Source: Sneathiella marina | GTDB taxonomy: Bacteria; Pseudomonadota; Alphaproteobacteria; Sneathiellales; Sneathiellaceae | Reading direction: 5' to 3' | Assembly: GCF_023746535.1 (NCBI RefSeq) | Contig: NZ_CP098747.1 | Coordinates: 3,157,001 to 3,221,000, forward strand | Length of the DNA stretch: 64,000 nucleotides | Shown: positions 1 to 9,310 of the stretch, one piece after another | Numbering within the stretch: the first letter of the stretch is position 1 | Layout of the letters: every line of letters starts with the position of its first letter | The notes under the pieces: model-generated | What the model was told of the DNA's origin: nothing | Seen by the model: only the letters and a program-made list of their open reading frames with translations | Databases searched by the model: none | Made by a program: the position numbers and the translations under genes

Positions 1-252
1 TTTCTGCGAGATTTCCGAAATGCTGGTTTGCAGATTTTCCAGCCGCTCCTTGGCGGCGGTGGCATAGTTGGAATAGGCGAAGTTAATATCCGGATCCTCG
101 GCGGCGATCTCCTGCTCGCGTTGTTGTTCGCGTTGCAGGTCGGTACGTTGCGCCATAAAGCTGTCGCGCATTTGCTCCATATCCGTGAGTTCCCGGCGTT
201 TTTCGTCGAGTTTCCATTTATGTAGCCGGATGAGATTGCTGAGACCCTTCAT
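1..252 (-). CDS. fliJ: FliJ, flagellar export chaperone (5' part, cut by window edge)
   Basis: Reading the minus strand from the ATG at 252 gives an open frame of 84 codons that runs off the window. It begins MKGLSNLIRLHKWKLDEKRR and continues as charged, Gln/Glu/Arg-rich helix typical of the FliJ coiled coil. FliJ is the small coiled-coil stalk of the flagellar type III export ATPase and binds the FliI hexamer. Its start lies 3 bp after the fliI stop, so the two are surely cotranscribed and probably translationally coupled. The family is poorly conserved, so the assignment leans on the coiled-coil character and the fliI neighbour. Confidence 0.8.
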   Translation of the reverse strand, partial: MKGLSNLIRLHKWKLDEKRRELTDMEQMRDSFMAQRTDLQREQQREQEIAAEDPDINFAYSNYATAAKERLENLQTSISEISQK

Positions 253-255
253 AAT

Positions 256-1587
256 CTATGCCGTTTCCAGTTGGGGGACCGTGTCCAGAATTTCCGCCAG
301 TTGTCCGTAGCAATCGGCGAGGCTGGTGCGGTCGGTTTTTTGCTGGGTCATAAAAGTTTCCAGCAAAGGCTGATAGTGAATGGCTTCATCGACCAGGGGA
401 TCCGTGCCTTTTCGATAGGCGCCCAGGCGGATCATCTCGGCCATATCTTCATATGTGGACAGATATTGCTTGGCCTTGGTGATAATCTGGTTTTCCCCGT
501 CCGTATTACAGCCGGGCATGGTCCGCGAGATGGATTTCAGAACATTTACGGCCGGATAACGGCCGCGCTCGGCGATTTGTCGTTCCATGACAATATGACC
601 GTCGAGAATACCGCGCACCGCATCGGCCACCGGTTCATTATGATCATCCCCCTCAACCAGCACGGTGAAAAGACCGGTAATGGTGCCCTTGCCGGCACCG
701 GGTCCGGCCCGCTCCAGTAACTTGGGCAGTTCGCTGAACACGGTCGGCGTATAGCCCTTGGTTGCCGGCGGCTCACCGCCGGACAGGCCAATATCCCGCT
801 GGGCCATGGCAAAGCGGGTGACACTATCCATCAGGCACAGCACATCCTGTTCCTGATCGCGGAAATATTCGGCCAGCGATAACGTCAGATACGCCGCCTG
901 ACGGCGCATAAGAGCGCTTTCGTCTGACGTCGCGACCACCACGACACTGCGTTTCAAGCCTTCCTCGCCCAGGTCGTCTTCAATAAATTCCTGTACTTCG
1001 CGGCCCCGCTCACCGATCAGGCCGATGACGTTCACATCCGCCTCTGTATTGCGGGCGAGCATGGAGAAGAGAACCGACTTGCCGACACCGGAGCCTGAGA
1101 ATATCCCCATGCGTTGTCCGCGGCAGCAGCTGACAAAAGAGTTCAGGGCGCGAACCCCGAGATCGATTTTACTGCCGACCCGCTGGCGGGCATGGGCAGG
1201 CGGCGGTGTGTTTCTGAAGGGGATGCGAATTTTGCCCTGCTTCAAAGGCGGACCGCCATCGATGGGCTCGCCCATGGCATTGACAACCCGGCCAAGCCAG
1301 CTTTCATCTGGATAAATCACCGGATCCTGCTCGGCGACCTCGGCCTTGCAGCCGATACCGATACCATCCAGTGCCGCGAACGGCATCAGGAGACTGCGGT
1401 CATTGCGAAAGCCGACAACCTCGCATTTGACTTTCCCCCCGTCGCGGGCCAGCAGGTTAACCCGGCTGCCAATACTCAATTGACGCTGGATACCGCCCAC
1501 TTCCACCAGGAGACCCTGGATGGCGACAACCCGGCCGTAATATTGGATGGATGAGATCCGCTCGATTTCAGAAATAAGGCTCTGCAC
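256..1587 (-). CDS. fliI: Flagellum-specific ATP synthase FliI
   Basis: FliI is the cytoplasmic ATPase that drives flagellar protein export, homologous to the F1 beta subunit. The 443-residue length is normal. A beta-barrel domain is followed by the P-loop SGSGVGKS at about residues 164-171, then a Walker B strand ending LMDS with [18 protein letters not shown], the segment diagnostic of FliI/YscN ATPases. A C-terminal helical domain follows. It precedes fliJ in a minus-strand operon and is divergent from ctrA, sharing a 192-bp promoter region that carries a CtrA box. Flagellar genes are classic CtrA targets in this class, so control of fliI by the same box is a reasonable inference. Confidence 0.96.
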   Translation of the reverse strand: MQSLISEIERISSIQYYGRVVAIQGLLVEVGGIQRQLSIGSRVNLLARDGGKVKCEVVGFRNDRSLLMPFAALDGIGIGCKAEVAEQDPVIYPDESWLGRVVNAMGEPIDGGPPLKQGKIRIPFRNTPPPAHARQRVGSKIDLGVRALNSFVSCCRGQRMGIFSGSGVGKSVLFSMLARNTEADVNVIGLIGERGREVQEFIEDDLGEEGLKRSVVVVATSDESALMRRQAAYLTLSLAEYFRDQEQDVLCLMDSVTRFAMAQRDIGLSGGEPPATKGYTPTVFSELPKLLERAGPGAGKGTITGLFTVLVEGDDHNEPVADAVRGILDGHIVMERQIAERGRYPAVNVLKSISRTMPGCNTDGENQIITKAKQYLSTYEDMAEMIRLGAYRKGTDPLVDEAIHYQPLLETFMTQQKTDRTSLADCYGQLAEILDTVPQLETA

Positions 1588-1660
1588 TTAAAAAGCACTC
1601 CGTGCTGCGTATAATCATTCTTTAATGTTCGTTGGTAACCTGCATTGTGAACAGGATCAT

Positions 1661-1675
1661 TTAACGTTTGGTAAA
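1661..1675. promoter_or_regulatory. Imperfect CtrA-like box
   Basis: TTAA, seven bases, then TAAA, one mismatch from the TTAA-N7-TTAA consensus of CtrA. It lies in the fliI/ctrA intergenic region, 49 bp upstream of the perfect box. In this A+T-rich stretch a one-mismatch site can occur by chance. Confidence 0.35.
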
Positions 1676-1723
1676 CACAGAAATATTTTAGTTAATAAAG
1701 ATAGTTAATTTTTGTCTTGGGCT

Positions 1724-1738
1724 TTAACCATTTGTTAA
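1724..1738. promoter_or_regulatory. CtrA binding box in the ctrA/fliI intergenic region
   Basis: TTAACCATTTGTTAA is an exact TTAA-N7-TTAA site, including the preferred TTAACC half. It lies 42 bp before the ctrA start codon and 137 bp from the divergent fliI start. Autoregulation of ctrA through such boxes is established in Caulobacter. Here it is inferred from the site alone. Confidence 0.75.
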
Positions 1739-1765
1739 GTTAAGTTGTTAATAATATTCGGGTAC

Positions 1766-1771
1766 AGGAGG
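1766..1771 (+). promoter_or_regulatory. Ribosome binding site of ctrA
   Basis: A consensus AGGAGG sits 8 bp before the ATG at 1780 and fixes the ctrA start. Confidence 0.8.
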
Positions 1772-1779
1772 TCCAGCTT

Positions 1780-2487
1780 ATGCGGGTTTTATTGATAGAA
1801 GATGATAGTTCCATGGCAAAAGGCATCGAATTGATGCTCAATGCCGAAGGGTTAAATGTTTACACCACAGATCTCGGCGAAGAAGGCGTAGATCTTGGGA
1901 AACTCTATGATTATGACATTATTATACTGGATTTGGGCTTGCCCGATATGTCCGGATATGACGTGTTGAAGAAGCTAAGAACAGCGAAAGTCACCACACC
2001 GATTTTAATTCTGTCCGGCATGTCCGAGCCAGATGACAAAGTGAAAGGTTTGGGCTTTGGTGCTGACGATTATTTAACGAAGCCTTTTAACAAAGATGAA
2101 CTTGTCGCGCGAATTCATGCGATTGTTCGCCGTTCGAAAGGCCATGCACAATCCACTATCCTGACCGGTAAACTAACCGTCAATCTTGATTCCAAATCAG
2201 TTGAAGTCAGTGGCCAGCGCCTGCATCTGACAGGCAAGGAATACGGGATGCTGGAACTGTTGAGCCTGCGAAAAGGCACAACCCTGACCAAGGAAATGTT
2301 CCTCAATCACCTGTATGGGGGGATGGATGAGCCTGAATTGAAAATCATTGATGTTTTCGTCTGCAAGCTGCGCAAAAAACTGGCGGCGGCCACCGCAGGG
2401 GATAATTATATTGAAACGGTCTGGGGACGCGGCTATGTGCTTCGGGATCCCGATGAAGGGTCAATGGTCCAGGCGAAAGCCAGCTAA
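1780..2487 (+). CDS. ctrA: Cell-cycle response regulator CtrA
   Basis: CtrA is the OmpR-family master regulator of cell cycle and/or motility in Alphaproteobacteria, phosphorylated through CckA and ChpT. The 235 residues have an N-terminal receiver domain (acidic pocket E7-D8-D9, phospho-acceptor D51 in [10 protein letters not shown], Lys in YLTKPF) and a C-terminal winged helix containing [12 protein letters not shown] and [15 protein letters not shown]. Position 51 matches the Caulobacter phosphorylation site. The C terminus ends in KAS, not in the hydrophobic AA degron of Caulobacter CtrA, which may point to different turnover. The gene stands alone, with a strong terminator after it. The partner ChpT is encoded about 6 kb away, beyond the che operon. 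Confidence 0.97.
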   Translation: MRVLLIEDDSSMAKGIELMLNAEGLNVYTTDLGEEGVDLGKLYDYDIIILDLGLPDMSGYDVLKKLRTAKVTTPILILSGMSEPDDKVKGLGFGADDYLTKPFNKDELVARIHAIVRRSKGHAQSTILTGKLTVNLDSKSVEVSGQRLHLTGKEYGMLELLSLRKGTTLTKEMFLNHLYGGMDEPELKIIDVFVCKLRKKLAAATAGDNYIETVWGRGYVLRDPDEGSMVQAKAS

Positions 2488-2515
2488 GACACTTTTGAAC
2501 CAACCAATTTCAAGG

Positions 2516-2547
2516 CGGCGGTATTTTCCAATACCGCCGTTTTTTTA
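2516..2547 (+). terminator. Rho-independent terminator after ctrA
   Basis: A 10-bp perfect stem (CGGCGGTATT pairing with AATACCGCCG) with a TTCC loop is followed by eight T. It lies 29 bp after the ctrA stop. Confidence 0.93.
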
Positions 2548-2665
2548 TGGGCATGGCAGGGTCGGTTTTTTCTTATACGGATTTTCTATCAATAGGCCTC
2601 ATTAATATAAATTCCATATTAATTAATTTCACGAGCTACCTCTCCGGCCCGGTCCCGCTCTCGCA

Positions 2666-2704
2666 ATAAAAACGGGGCGCGTCCTCCTTAAGAGAACACG
2701 CCCC
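2666..2704 (-). terminator. Rho-independent terminator of the che operon
   Basis: On the minus strand, GGGGCGTG... pairs with ...CGCGCCCC and is followed by GTTTTTATT. It lies just beyond the cheR stop and ends the five-gene chemotaxis operon, preventing read-through toward ctrA. Confidence 0.8.
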
Positions 2705-2733
2705 TGAATTTTCAGGCTCGGTAACCGCAGGTC

Positions 2734-3570
2734 CTACCCCGTTGCGGCCATCAACCCACCGGAGGCGGAGGAATAGACCCCGCGCAATCCTTCAACGGGT
2801 TTGAACTGGTCACAAATCCCCAGCACCGTTTCTGCCCCGCCCAAAAAGAGGGCTCCGTCATCGGCCAGGATACCATGGATCTGTTCAAGCACCTGCGCCT
2901 TGGTTTCCTTGTCAAAATAAATCAGAACGTTGCGGCAGAACACCACATCGAAATGCCCCAGATCGGTCAGGCTTTCCAGAAGGTTCTTATGCTGGAACTT
3001 GACCATGGCCCGGATGGAGCTGTCGATTTGCCAGATCTCCCCGGTTTGCTGGAAATATTTAACCAGGAGCTGGATCGGCAGGCCCCGCTGGACTTCAAAC
3101 TGGGAATACAGACCGGCTTTGGCCTTCTCCAGCACTTCATTTGAAATATCGGTGGCCATAATCTCAACCCGCCATCCGGCCATTTGCGCCGCCTGTTCAG
3201 ACAGCAGCATGGCGAGGGAATAGGGTTCCTGCCCGGTTGAGCAGGCGGCATTCAAAATCCGCAGGGATTTCTGCCCGGCCCGTGCTTCCAGAAGCTTGGG
3301 CAGTACCTGATCTCTAAAAATATCAAAGGGCTTGGTATCGCGGAAAAAGAAGGTTTCGTTGGTCGTCATCGCCTCAATGATTTCCGAGAGCAACCGCTCA
3401 TCGCGATGCCGCCGGATCTCTTCGGCAAGATCTTCAAGGCTATCCAGTCCGCGACGTCGGGCCAGAGGCACGAGGCGGCTTTCAAGCAAATAGACTTTTT
3501 CTTCCGTCAGGACGAGACCTGAGCGCTGGTGAACAATTTCACCGAATAGCTGGAAGTCCTGGCTGTTCAT
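2734..3570 (-). CDS. cheR: Chemotaxis protein methyltransferase CheR
   Basis: CheR uses SAM to methylate glutamates of chemoreceptors, setting adaptation together with CheB. The 278 residues show the N-terminal helical CheR domain with the conserved MTTNETFFFRD segment, then the SAM-binding Rossmann domain with LNAACSTGQEPYSLAML and the DVVFCRNVLIYFD motif. It is the last gene of the che operon. Its ATG overlaps the cheB stop by 4 bp (ATGA), so it is translationally coupled. The C-terminal receptor-tethering pentapeptide-binding loop cannot be judged by eye. Confidence 0.96.
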   Translation of the reverse strand: MNSQDFQLFGEIVHQRSGLVLTEEKVYLLESRLVPLARRRGLDSLEDLAEEIRRHRDERLLSEIIEAMTTNETFFFRDTKPFDIFRDQVLPKLLEARAGQKSLRILNAACSTGQEPYSLAMLLSEQAAQMAGWRVEIMATDISNEVLEKAKAGLYSQFEVQRGLPIQLLVKYFQQTGEIWQIDSSIRAMVKFQHKNLLESLTDLGHFDVVFCRNVLIYFDKETKAQVLEQIHGILADDGALFLGGAETVLGICDQFKPVEGLRGVYSSASGGLMAATG

Positions 3571-4730
3571 GCGGGCCTCCCTGAAAGATATCCCTCAATT
3601 GACGCAGAAATATCCTGCAACGGGACAACAGAATTACAGACGCCGGCATTGGCAACAGCCCCCGGCATCCCCCAGACCACACTTGTTTCTTCATCTTGGC
3701 CAATCACGATTGCATTTGCCTCCGCAAGTTTTTGACAACCCTTAAGTCCGTCATGTCCCATTCCTGTCAGGATAACTGTTAGTACACGGTTACTGTAAAC
3801 AGACAGTAAACTTCGCAACATCGGATCCACAGAAGGCCGGCAGAAATTTTCCGGCGCATCCTGGTTCAATCGAATGACGGTATCATTCTCTTCACGCTGA
3901 AGGGTCATATGCCAATCGCCCGGCGCCACATAAACCCGGCCGTCGACAACCCTGTCGCCGTCCTTGGCTTCGACAACTTCCTTGTCATAAATCTTGTTCA
4001 GATGCTCTGCCAGCAACGCCGTAAAGGTTGCGGGCATATGCTGGGTTATGACGATGGGCAGGTTGGTTTTACCCTTCAAATCCTCGAATAGCTTGAACAA
4101 AGCCTGCGGACCGCCCGTGGAAGACCCGATCGCAATGATCTTCGGCGGTAGAATAGCCGACGCAGGGCGTAAAGTGATTGGTTCGTTTGAGCCAAAAAGC
4201 TTCGGCTCGCTCACCGGCGCATCCGACTTCGCGGCCACAGGTCTCAGGACAGACTTGCCGGTCGTTTCCTCACGGCTCCGTCGCGCGGCGCCCAAAACCC
4301 GAACTTTTTCGGTCAGGCCGCGCTGAAACGCTTCCTTCTCGTCATTGACACGGGTTGATTCCGGTTTCGCAATATAATCGGCGGCCCCCATGGACAGCGC
4401 CTTCAGGCTGACATCCGCATTCCGCCGGGTCAGGGTCGACGCCATAATCACCTGCAGGTCGGAATCCATTGCAATCAGTTGCGGCAATGCTGTCATGCCA
4501 TCCATTTCCGGCATTTCTATATCAAGGATAATGATTTCGGGTTTATAGATTTTGCAATCCCGAAGGGCTGCCACGCCGTTATTGGCGCTGGCGACAACCT
4601 GAATATCGTCTTCCATATCCAGCCATCGGGTCAGAAACCCGCGGATTACCGCAGAGTCATCAACGACCATGACACGGTAGGGATCTCGAGCCATCGATGC
4701 CGGTATTGGGGATCTACTAAGTTGACTCAC
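3567..4730 (-). CDS. cheB: Chemotaxis response regulator methylesterase CheB
   Basis: CheB demethylates and deamidates chemoreceptors when phosphorylated by CheA. The receiver domain carries acidic residues D24-D25 and phospho-acceptor D70 (IIILDIEMPEMDG). A roughly 50-residue linker leads to the methylesterase domain with GSSTGGPQAL (nucleophilic Ser), TQHMP (His) and GMGHDGLKG (Asp). I chose the GTG start at 4730 because AGGAG lies 8 bp upstream inside the cheY 3' end and the codon abuts the cheY stop. An ATG at 4694 is the alternative, lacks a good ribosome site, and would lose only 12 residues. Confidence 0.95.
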   Translation of the reverse strand: MSQLSRSPIPASMARDPYRVMVVDDSAVIRGFLTRWLDMEDDIQVVASANNGVAALRDCKIYKPEIIILDIEMPEMDGMTALPQLIAMDSDLQVIMASTLTRRNADVSLKALSMGAADYIAKPESTRVNDEKEAFQRGLTEKVRVLGAARRSREETTGKSVLRPVAAKSDAPVSEPKLFGSNEPITLRPASAILPPKIIAIGSSTGGPQALFKLFEDLKGKTNLPIVITQHMPATFTALLAEHLNKIYDKEVVEAKDGDRVVDGRVYVAPGDWHMTLQREENDTVIRLNQDAPENFCRPSVDPMLRSLLSVYSNRVLTVILTGMGHDGLKGCQKLAEANAIVIGQDEETSVVWGMPGAVANAGVCNSVVPLQDISASIEGYLSGRPA

Positions 4731-5096
4731 TTACAGCACTCCTACCTGCGAGAATTTCGCCTCAATAATCGCCCGATCAAAGGGTTTCATAATATATTCA
4801 TTGGCACCCGCCGAGATGGCTTCGCGAATATGGGCCATGTCGTTTTCCGTTGTGCAGAAAATCACGACCGGATCTTCACCGCCCTGTTCCTGTCTTAAGG
4901 TGCGCAGGAAATCGATGCCGTTCATGACCGGCATATTCCAGTCAAGCAAAATGACATCTGGCATATTTTCATTGCACGCATCGAGGGCGCATTTTCCATC
5001 TTCAGCTTCCGAAATTCCAAATTTCAGGTCTTCCAGAATTTTTCTCGCAACCATCCGAACGACTTTGGAATCGTCGACTATCAAACATGAAGGCAT
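4731..5096 (-). CDS. cheY: Chemotaxis response regulator CheY
   Basis: A stand-alone 121-residue receiver domain with the acidic pocket D8-D9, phospho-acceptor D52 (VILLDWNMPVMNG), conserved Thr in IFCTTEND and Lys in IMKPF. When phosphorylated by CheA it would bind the flagellar switch FliM. It lies between cheW and cheB in the operon, and its 3' end contains the ribosome site for cheB. A start at 5096 gives the usual length. Confidence 0.95.
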   Translation of the reverse strand: MPSCLIVDDSKVVRMVARKILEDLKFGISEAEDGKCALDACNENMPDVILLDWNMPVMNGIDFLRTLRQEQGGEDPVVIFCTTENDMAHIREAISAGANEYIMKPFDRAIIEAKFSQVGVL

Positions 5097-5114
5097 AAAT
5101 ATTCTCCGATTTTC

Positions 5115-5570
5115 CTATGCGGCAATGGCAGAGTTACCTGCGAAATTCAGCAGGCGATCAATTTGTAAAATAACCAGCAACTTGTCTTCTAAACGGTAGA
5201 TGCCCGCCGAAACATCGCGCCACCGGGAATCCAGTGTAACGGGATTTTGTTGCAGGTCATCGGGGTTCAGTTCCAGCACTTCCCCCACATTGTCGATGAG
5301 CAGGCTGTAGGGTTCACCCTGGCTTTCAACAACGACACTCATGCCGCTCTCTCCCTCGGGCAAATCCGGTAAACTCAAGCGTTTACGCACATCAATCGCG
5401 GTAACGATCCGTCCGCGCAAATTCAGGACACCGGCAACTTCCGGCGACGACAAAGGTATTTTTGTCAAGGCCAGGTCACGCAGGACATCATGGACTTCCA
5501 ACACGGGAATCCCAAAAAGCTGGTCTGCTATCTGGACAGTTACATATTCTTGTAAAATTTCGTTATTCAT
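5115..5570 (-). CDS. cheW: Chemotaxis coupling protein CheW
   Basis: A 151-residue CheW domain protein that links chemoreceptors to CheA in the signalling array. Family features are an early GIPVLEVHDVL segment, VAGVLNLRGRIVTAIDVRKRL and a later LLIDNVGEVLEL strand. The ATG overlaps the cheA stop by 4 bp, indicating translational coupling and balanced amounts of the two array components. Confidence 0.96.
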   Translation of the reverse strand: MNNEILQEYVTVQIADQLFGIPVLEVHDVLRDLALTKIPLSSPEVAGVLNLRGRIVTAIDVRKRLSLPDLPEGESGMSVVVESQGEPYSLLIDNVGEVLELNPDDLQQNPVTLDSRWRDVSAGIYRLEDKLLVILQIDRLLNFAGNSAIAA

Positions 5571-8314
5571 CCTGCGGCTCCACCTGCTCCTATTGTTTGA
5601 GAAAGGACATTCATGAGACTGTCCCGATCAAATTTGGCGACATAGTCCGTAAATCCAACATCCCTGCCCCGATCAAAATCCTGTTGCCGGGTATGGGAGG
5701 ACAAGGCGACAATGGGCGTTTCTTTCCACCTGTCATCGCGTTTTACCTGTGTGGCAAATTCGAAACCGTCCATTTCCGGCATTTCGACATCACTGATAAT
5801 AATGTCATAAGAGTTCCCTTTTTCCCGTAGTTCAAGGGCATCGGCACCATTTTCCGCCGTACTGACGGCATACCCGGCCGCTGTTAGCAACGGCACCAGC
5901 ATATTGCGGAAGAAGGGACTGTCATCAACCAACAGGATCGATTGTTTTTCATCCGCTTCTCCGAAGGCACGGGAACTCCCGTTTTCGAACCAGTTTCCAA
6001 AACAGAGCTTTAGATAATATCCGACATCGATCAGATCCGTCGCCTTGTCGCGGACGACTGCACTTCCAATGAGGCCTTCCTTGTCGGAGGTCATCTCAAC
6101 GTTCAATTTGTCTTCAACGATATCAACGATCTCATCGACGATCAGACCCATAGTCCGGTCGTCATCACTGAAGACCAGAACGGGCTGGCGGCCGGTTTCA
6201 GCAATTTTTGTCGTCTCATCGATGATTGTCAGAGGCATCAACTGGCCACGATACTGAACAACCATTTTGTCGTCGGCAGTCTCTATGGTTTCAACGTCAA
6301 TTTCCTCGAGACGGGCAATGAGCGAGAGAGGCACCGCTTTCGGCTCCTCACCACCGGCACGGAAAACCAGCAACGCTGTTTTTTCTTCCATTTTCGCACC
6401 CAAATTCTCTTCTTCATTGATCTGGTGTTCAGCGCCGACCGCCGCCTCGCCGGAGGTTGCCGCGATACCATTCGGATCCAGGATCATGATGACGCTGCCG
6501 TCACCCAGAATGGTATTTCCTGAGAAAATGGACAGATGCTTGAGAATGGGAGCAATGGGTTTGACGACAATTTCCTCTGTGTCGAACACCCGGTCAACCA
6601 CGATACCAAAGGTATAATCGCCAACCTGCGTGACCACGACAAACTCTTCGGGTCCCTTAACTTCGCTTTTGTCTGCCACTTCATCCGCCGCTGTTTCCAA
6701 TTTCAGGATATCGTTCAGATGAACAAGCGGTAACAGATGATCGCGCAGACGCAGAACCGGTGAATCATTGACCATCTCGATTGTATTATCTGCTTCCTGA
6801 TCGGTTGATGCACGAACCAGCTCAACCACACTTGTTTGCGGAATGGCAAATCGCTCGGCACAACATTCAACGACCAGAGCGGAAACAATGGCCAGGGTCA
6901 GTGGGATCTTGATGGTAAAGGTTGATCCCTCGCCTTCCTCGGACGTCAGGGCAATGGTCCCGCCGATTTTCTCGATATTGGACCGAACCACATCCATGCC
7001 GACACCCCGACCGGAAACATTGGTCACATGCTCGGCAGTTGAAAAGCCCGGACGCATAATGAAATTCTGTATTTGCTGGCTCGACATGGTTGCAAGTTCG
7101 GCGTCTGTCGCCAAACCGTTTTCCAGAACCTTTTGCTTGATCTTTTCAGCGTTCAACCCACGACCATCGTCCGTGATGGTAATGATGATATGTCCACCTT
7201 CATGATAGGCATCAAGAACGATCTTGCCGGTTTCCTTTTTGCCGGCAGCCGTACGATCCGCCGGAATTTCCAGGCCATGATCGGCTGAGTTCCGGATCAT
7301 ATGGGTCAGCGGGTCCTTGATCAGTTCCAGAACCTGCCGGTCCAGTTCCGTCTCCGCGCCATGCATGACGAGATCGATTTTCTTTTCCAGCTCATGGCTG
7401 AGGTCGCGCACAATACGGGGCAGCTTTGACCAGGCATTGCCGATGGGCTGCATGCGGGTTTTCATCAACCCTTCCTGCAATTCCGTCGTGACATGGCTGA
7501 GCCGTTGCAAGGGAACCGTGAATTCATTGTCATCCATGCCGCGAACCATCTGTAACAGCTGGTTGCGCGTCAGCACCAGTTCGCTGACCATAGTCATGAG
7601 ATTTTCAAGCATATCGACATTCACGCGAATGCTCTGATTGGCGAGGCTGGATTCTTTTGGTGCGCCGTCGCTGGCTTTGGCAGCTGGCTTGACGGGCTCT
7701 GGCGGCTTCACAACTTCTTCGGGGCCGGGCGCGGCATTAAAGGCCGCTTCGAGCTCCTCCATTGAGACCTCGCCAGGTTTCAAGTCACTCGCTTCAGCTG
7801 TATCGCTGACATCATCCGGTCCGTCTGCTGCAAGAAAGGCCGCTTCCAATTCAGCTTCTGTCGCCTTGCCGCGGGTATCTTCCTCCGCAGCCGGTGCGGC
7901 TTCCTCCGCTTTGACTTCCTCGACCTTTCCGTCTTCCGGCCCGAAAGCGACATCATTGAGACGCCGGATCAAATCCGCGTCATTGCCCTCAGGCTCGCCT
8001 TCCGTCTCTTCAATAACTGCAAGGATGTCCTTGATCACATCCATGGCTTCAAGGATGATTGTCACCACATCGGACGTGACCGTCAATTCCCGGTCGCGGA
8101 TCTTGCCAAGAACGTTCTCTCCGGCATGGGCGACGGCTTCCAAACGGGGCAGGCCTAGAAACCCGCAGGTTCCTTTAATGGTATGGACGAGGCGAAATAT
8201 ATTGTCGATTTGGCTTTCGTCACTCGGATCTTGTTCAAGCACCACCAGGGAGGCATCTACAATTCCAATATTTTCGTTGGTTTCCGTCAAAAACTCACTT
8301 AACAGATCATCCAT
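5567..8314 (-). CDS. cheA: Chemotaxis histidine kinase CheA with C-terminal receiver domain
   Basis: The 915 residues contain an Hpt domain (phospho-His44 in RLVHTIKGTCGFLG), an acidic Ala/Glu-rich linker of about 120 residues, a dimerisation region, the HATPase domain (N box HMIRNSADHGLE, then DDGRGL and GRGVGMDVV), two consecutive CheW-like domains, and a C-terminal receiver domain (LLVDDSPFF, IIISDVEMPEMDG). The tandem CheW domains plus receiver make it about 250 residues longer than enterobacterial CheA. Such hybrid CheAs occur in several alphaproteobacterial lineages. I chose the ATG at 8314 because GGAGA lies about 10 bp upstream. The frame is open to 8362 but those 16 extra residues resemble no Hpt N terminus. 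It is first in the che operon. Confidence 0.95.
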   Translation of the reverse strand: MDDLLSEFLTETNENIGIVDASLVVLEQDPSDESQIDNIFRLVHTIKGTCGFLGLPRLEAVAHAGENVLGKIRDRELTVTSDVVTIILEAMDVIKDILAVIEETEGEPEGNDADLIRRLNDVAFGPEDGKVEEVKAEEAAPAAEEDTRGKATEAELEAAFLAADGPDDVSDTAEASDLKPGEVSMEELEAAFNAAPGPEEVVKPPEPVKPAAKASDGAPKESSLANQSIRVNVDMLENLMTMVSELVLTRNQLLQMVRGMDDNEFTVPLQRLSHVTTELQEGLMKTRMQPIGNAWSKLPRIVRDLSHELEKKIDLVMHGAETELDRQVLELIKDPLTHMIRNSADHGLEIPADRTAAGKKETGKIVLDAYHEGGHIIITITDDGRGLNAEKIKQKVLENGLATDAELATMSSQQIQNFIMRPGFSTAEHVTNVSGRGVGMDVVRSNIEKIGGTIALTSEEGEGSTFTIKIPLTLAIVSALVVECCAERFAIPQTSVVELVRASTDQEADNTIEMVNDSPVLRLRDHLLPLVHLNDILKLETAADEVADKSEVKGPEEFVVVTQVGDYTFGIVVDRVFDTEEIVVKPIAPILKHLSIFSGNTILGDGSVIMILDPNGIAATSGEAAVGAEHQINEEENLGAKMEEKTALLVFRAGGEEPKAVPLSLIARLEEIDVETIETADDKMVVQYRGQLMPLTIIDETTKIAETGRQPVLVFSDDDRTMGLIVDEIVDIVEDKLNVEMTSDKEGLIGSAVVRDKATDLIDVGYYLKLCFGNWFENGSSRAFGEADEKQSILLVDDSPFFRNMLVPLLTAAGYAVSTAENGADALELREKGNSYDIIISDVEMPEMDGFEFATQVKRDDRWKETPIVALSSHTRQQDFDRGRDVGFTDYVAKFDRDSLMNVLSQTIGAGGAAG

Positions 8315-8396
8315 GGCGCTGTTCTCTCCATATACTTGGCTACTTGGTCGTAGCACTAACACTCTTCATACTCTCAAGCAGAATGCAGGATATAGG

Positions 8397-8411
8397 TTAA
8401 CAAGCGGTTAC
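8397..8411. promoter_or_regulatory. Near-consensus CtrA box upstream of cheA
   Basis: TTAA-CAAGCGG-TTAC matches TTAA-N7-TTAA with one mismatch in the last base. It lies 83 bp upstream of the cheA start and is the only such site I saw in that gap. If functional it would put the chemotaxis operon under CtrA. One-mismatch sites are not rare, so confidence is limited. Confidence 0.4.
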
Positions 8412-8556
8412 AAACCCACGCCTATGGCCGGATTTTTTGACGGATATTGAATTCTAGATAATTTTGTCGAAAATTTTTATCAAAAACCGGACAGTCCCCC
8501 GCCCGATTTTCTACTCTTGGTCAAAGGACCCCGAATTCCCGATTTAAGCTATTCGA

Positions 8557-9195
8557 TCAGGCCGCGCGGACCGACAGGACAACTTCACTTTCATCCATGC
8601 TGACGATGTCAAGTTTGGCCCCCGTATTCTCAACAAGCGCCATTATATAATATGTGCCGACATTTTGGGCGGTCAGGGCCGCATCGTCATAGCCGTTCAG
8701 CAATGCCGTTGTTACCTCTTCGCGCAAACCCGCCCGCGGGCCATATGCCGTGTACGTGAAGGACCAGTCACGCCCGGTTACAGATCCGTCTATGGATAAC
8801 TCTCCGCCGCGCGGCAGGGCACCGCTGGCCAGAACCACAAGGTTACAGATGATCTTGATGACATCTTTAGGCAGATTTTCGGCGCCCCCCGCTTCATCGG
8901 GCCAGGTGAAAGCGATTTTGCCGTAGGACATGAATTCGCGGCACAGGGTGCGGGCTTCCCTGAGGGAGATCTCCGGCCCCATGCCCCCGGCCAGGCCAAA
9001 CGCAAGCCGGTAAAACTGCAGACGGGCGGAAGCTTCGCTTGCACTTTGGCTGACCAGCTCAAGCGCCTGCTCGCGCATGTCCTCATTGCCCTCATCCTGC
9101 AACAGCTCAATACCATTGCTGACCGCCCCGACAGGGCCGATAACATCATGGCATAATTTCGAACTCATAAGGGCTGCCAGTTTTAAATCAATCAT
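8557..9195 (-). CDS. chpT: Histidine phosphotransferase ChpT
   Basis: ChpT shuttles phosphate from the hybrid kinase CckA to CtrA and CpdR. The 212 residues begin with a helical dimerisation segment carrying LCHDVIGPVGAVSNGIELL, where H16 is the expected phospho-acceptor. A degenerate HATPase-like domain follows, lacking canonical N and G1 boxes, as in the family (once DUF2328). The gene sits alone on the minus strand between cheA and the divergent DUF3553 gene. Its presence within 10 kb of ctrA, with motility genes between, is a notable grouping. CckA is not in the window. Confidence 0.92.
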   Translation of the reverse strand: MIDLKLAALMSSKLCHDVIGPVGAVSNGIELLQDEGNEDMREQALELVSQSASEASARLQFYRLAFGLAGGMGPEISLREARTLCREFMSYGKIAFTWPDEAGGAENLPKDVIKIICNLVVLASGALPRGGELSIDGSVTGRDWSFTYTAYGPRAGLREEVTTALLNGYDDAALTAQNVGTYYIMALVENTGAKLDIVSMDESEVVLSVRAA

Positions 9196-9310
9196 ACTCT
9201 CTCCAAAAATCTGCGCCCGTGATGGGGGCGGAATATCCTGTGTCGTCTGTGCGACAATTATGTATATTATTTATGCAACAATCCGTCAGGTTATGTTAAG
9301 AGAAAAAATC

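Noticed and set aside
7638-8450. Long plus-strand open frame antisense to cheA
   Set aside because: It lies opposite the Ala/Glu-rich linker of CheA, has the Ser-rich composition of an antisense shadow and no ribosome site.
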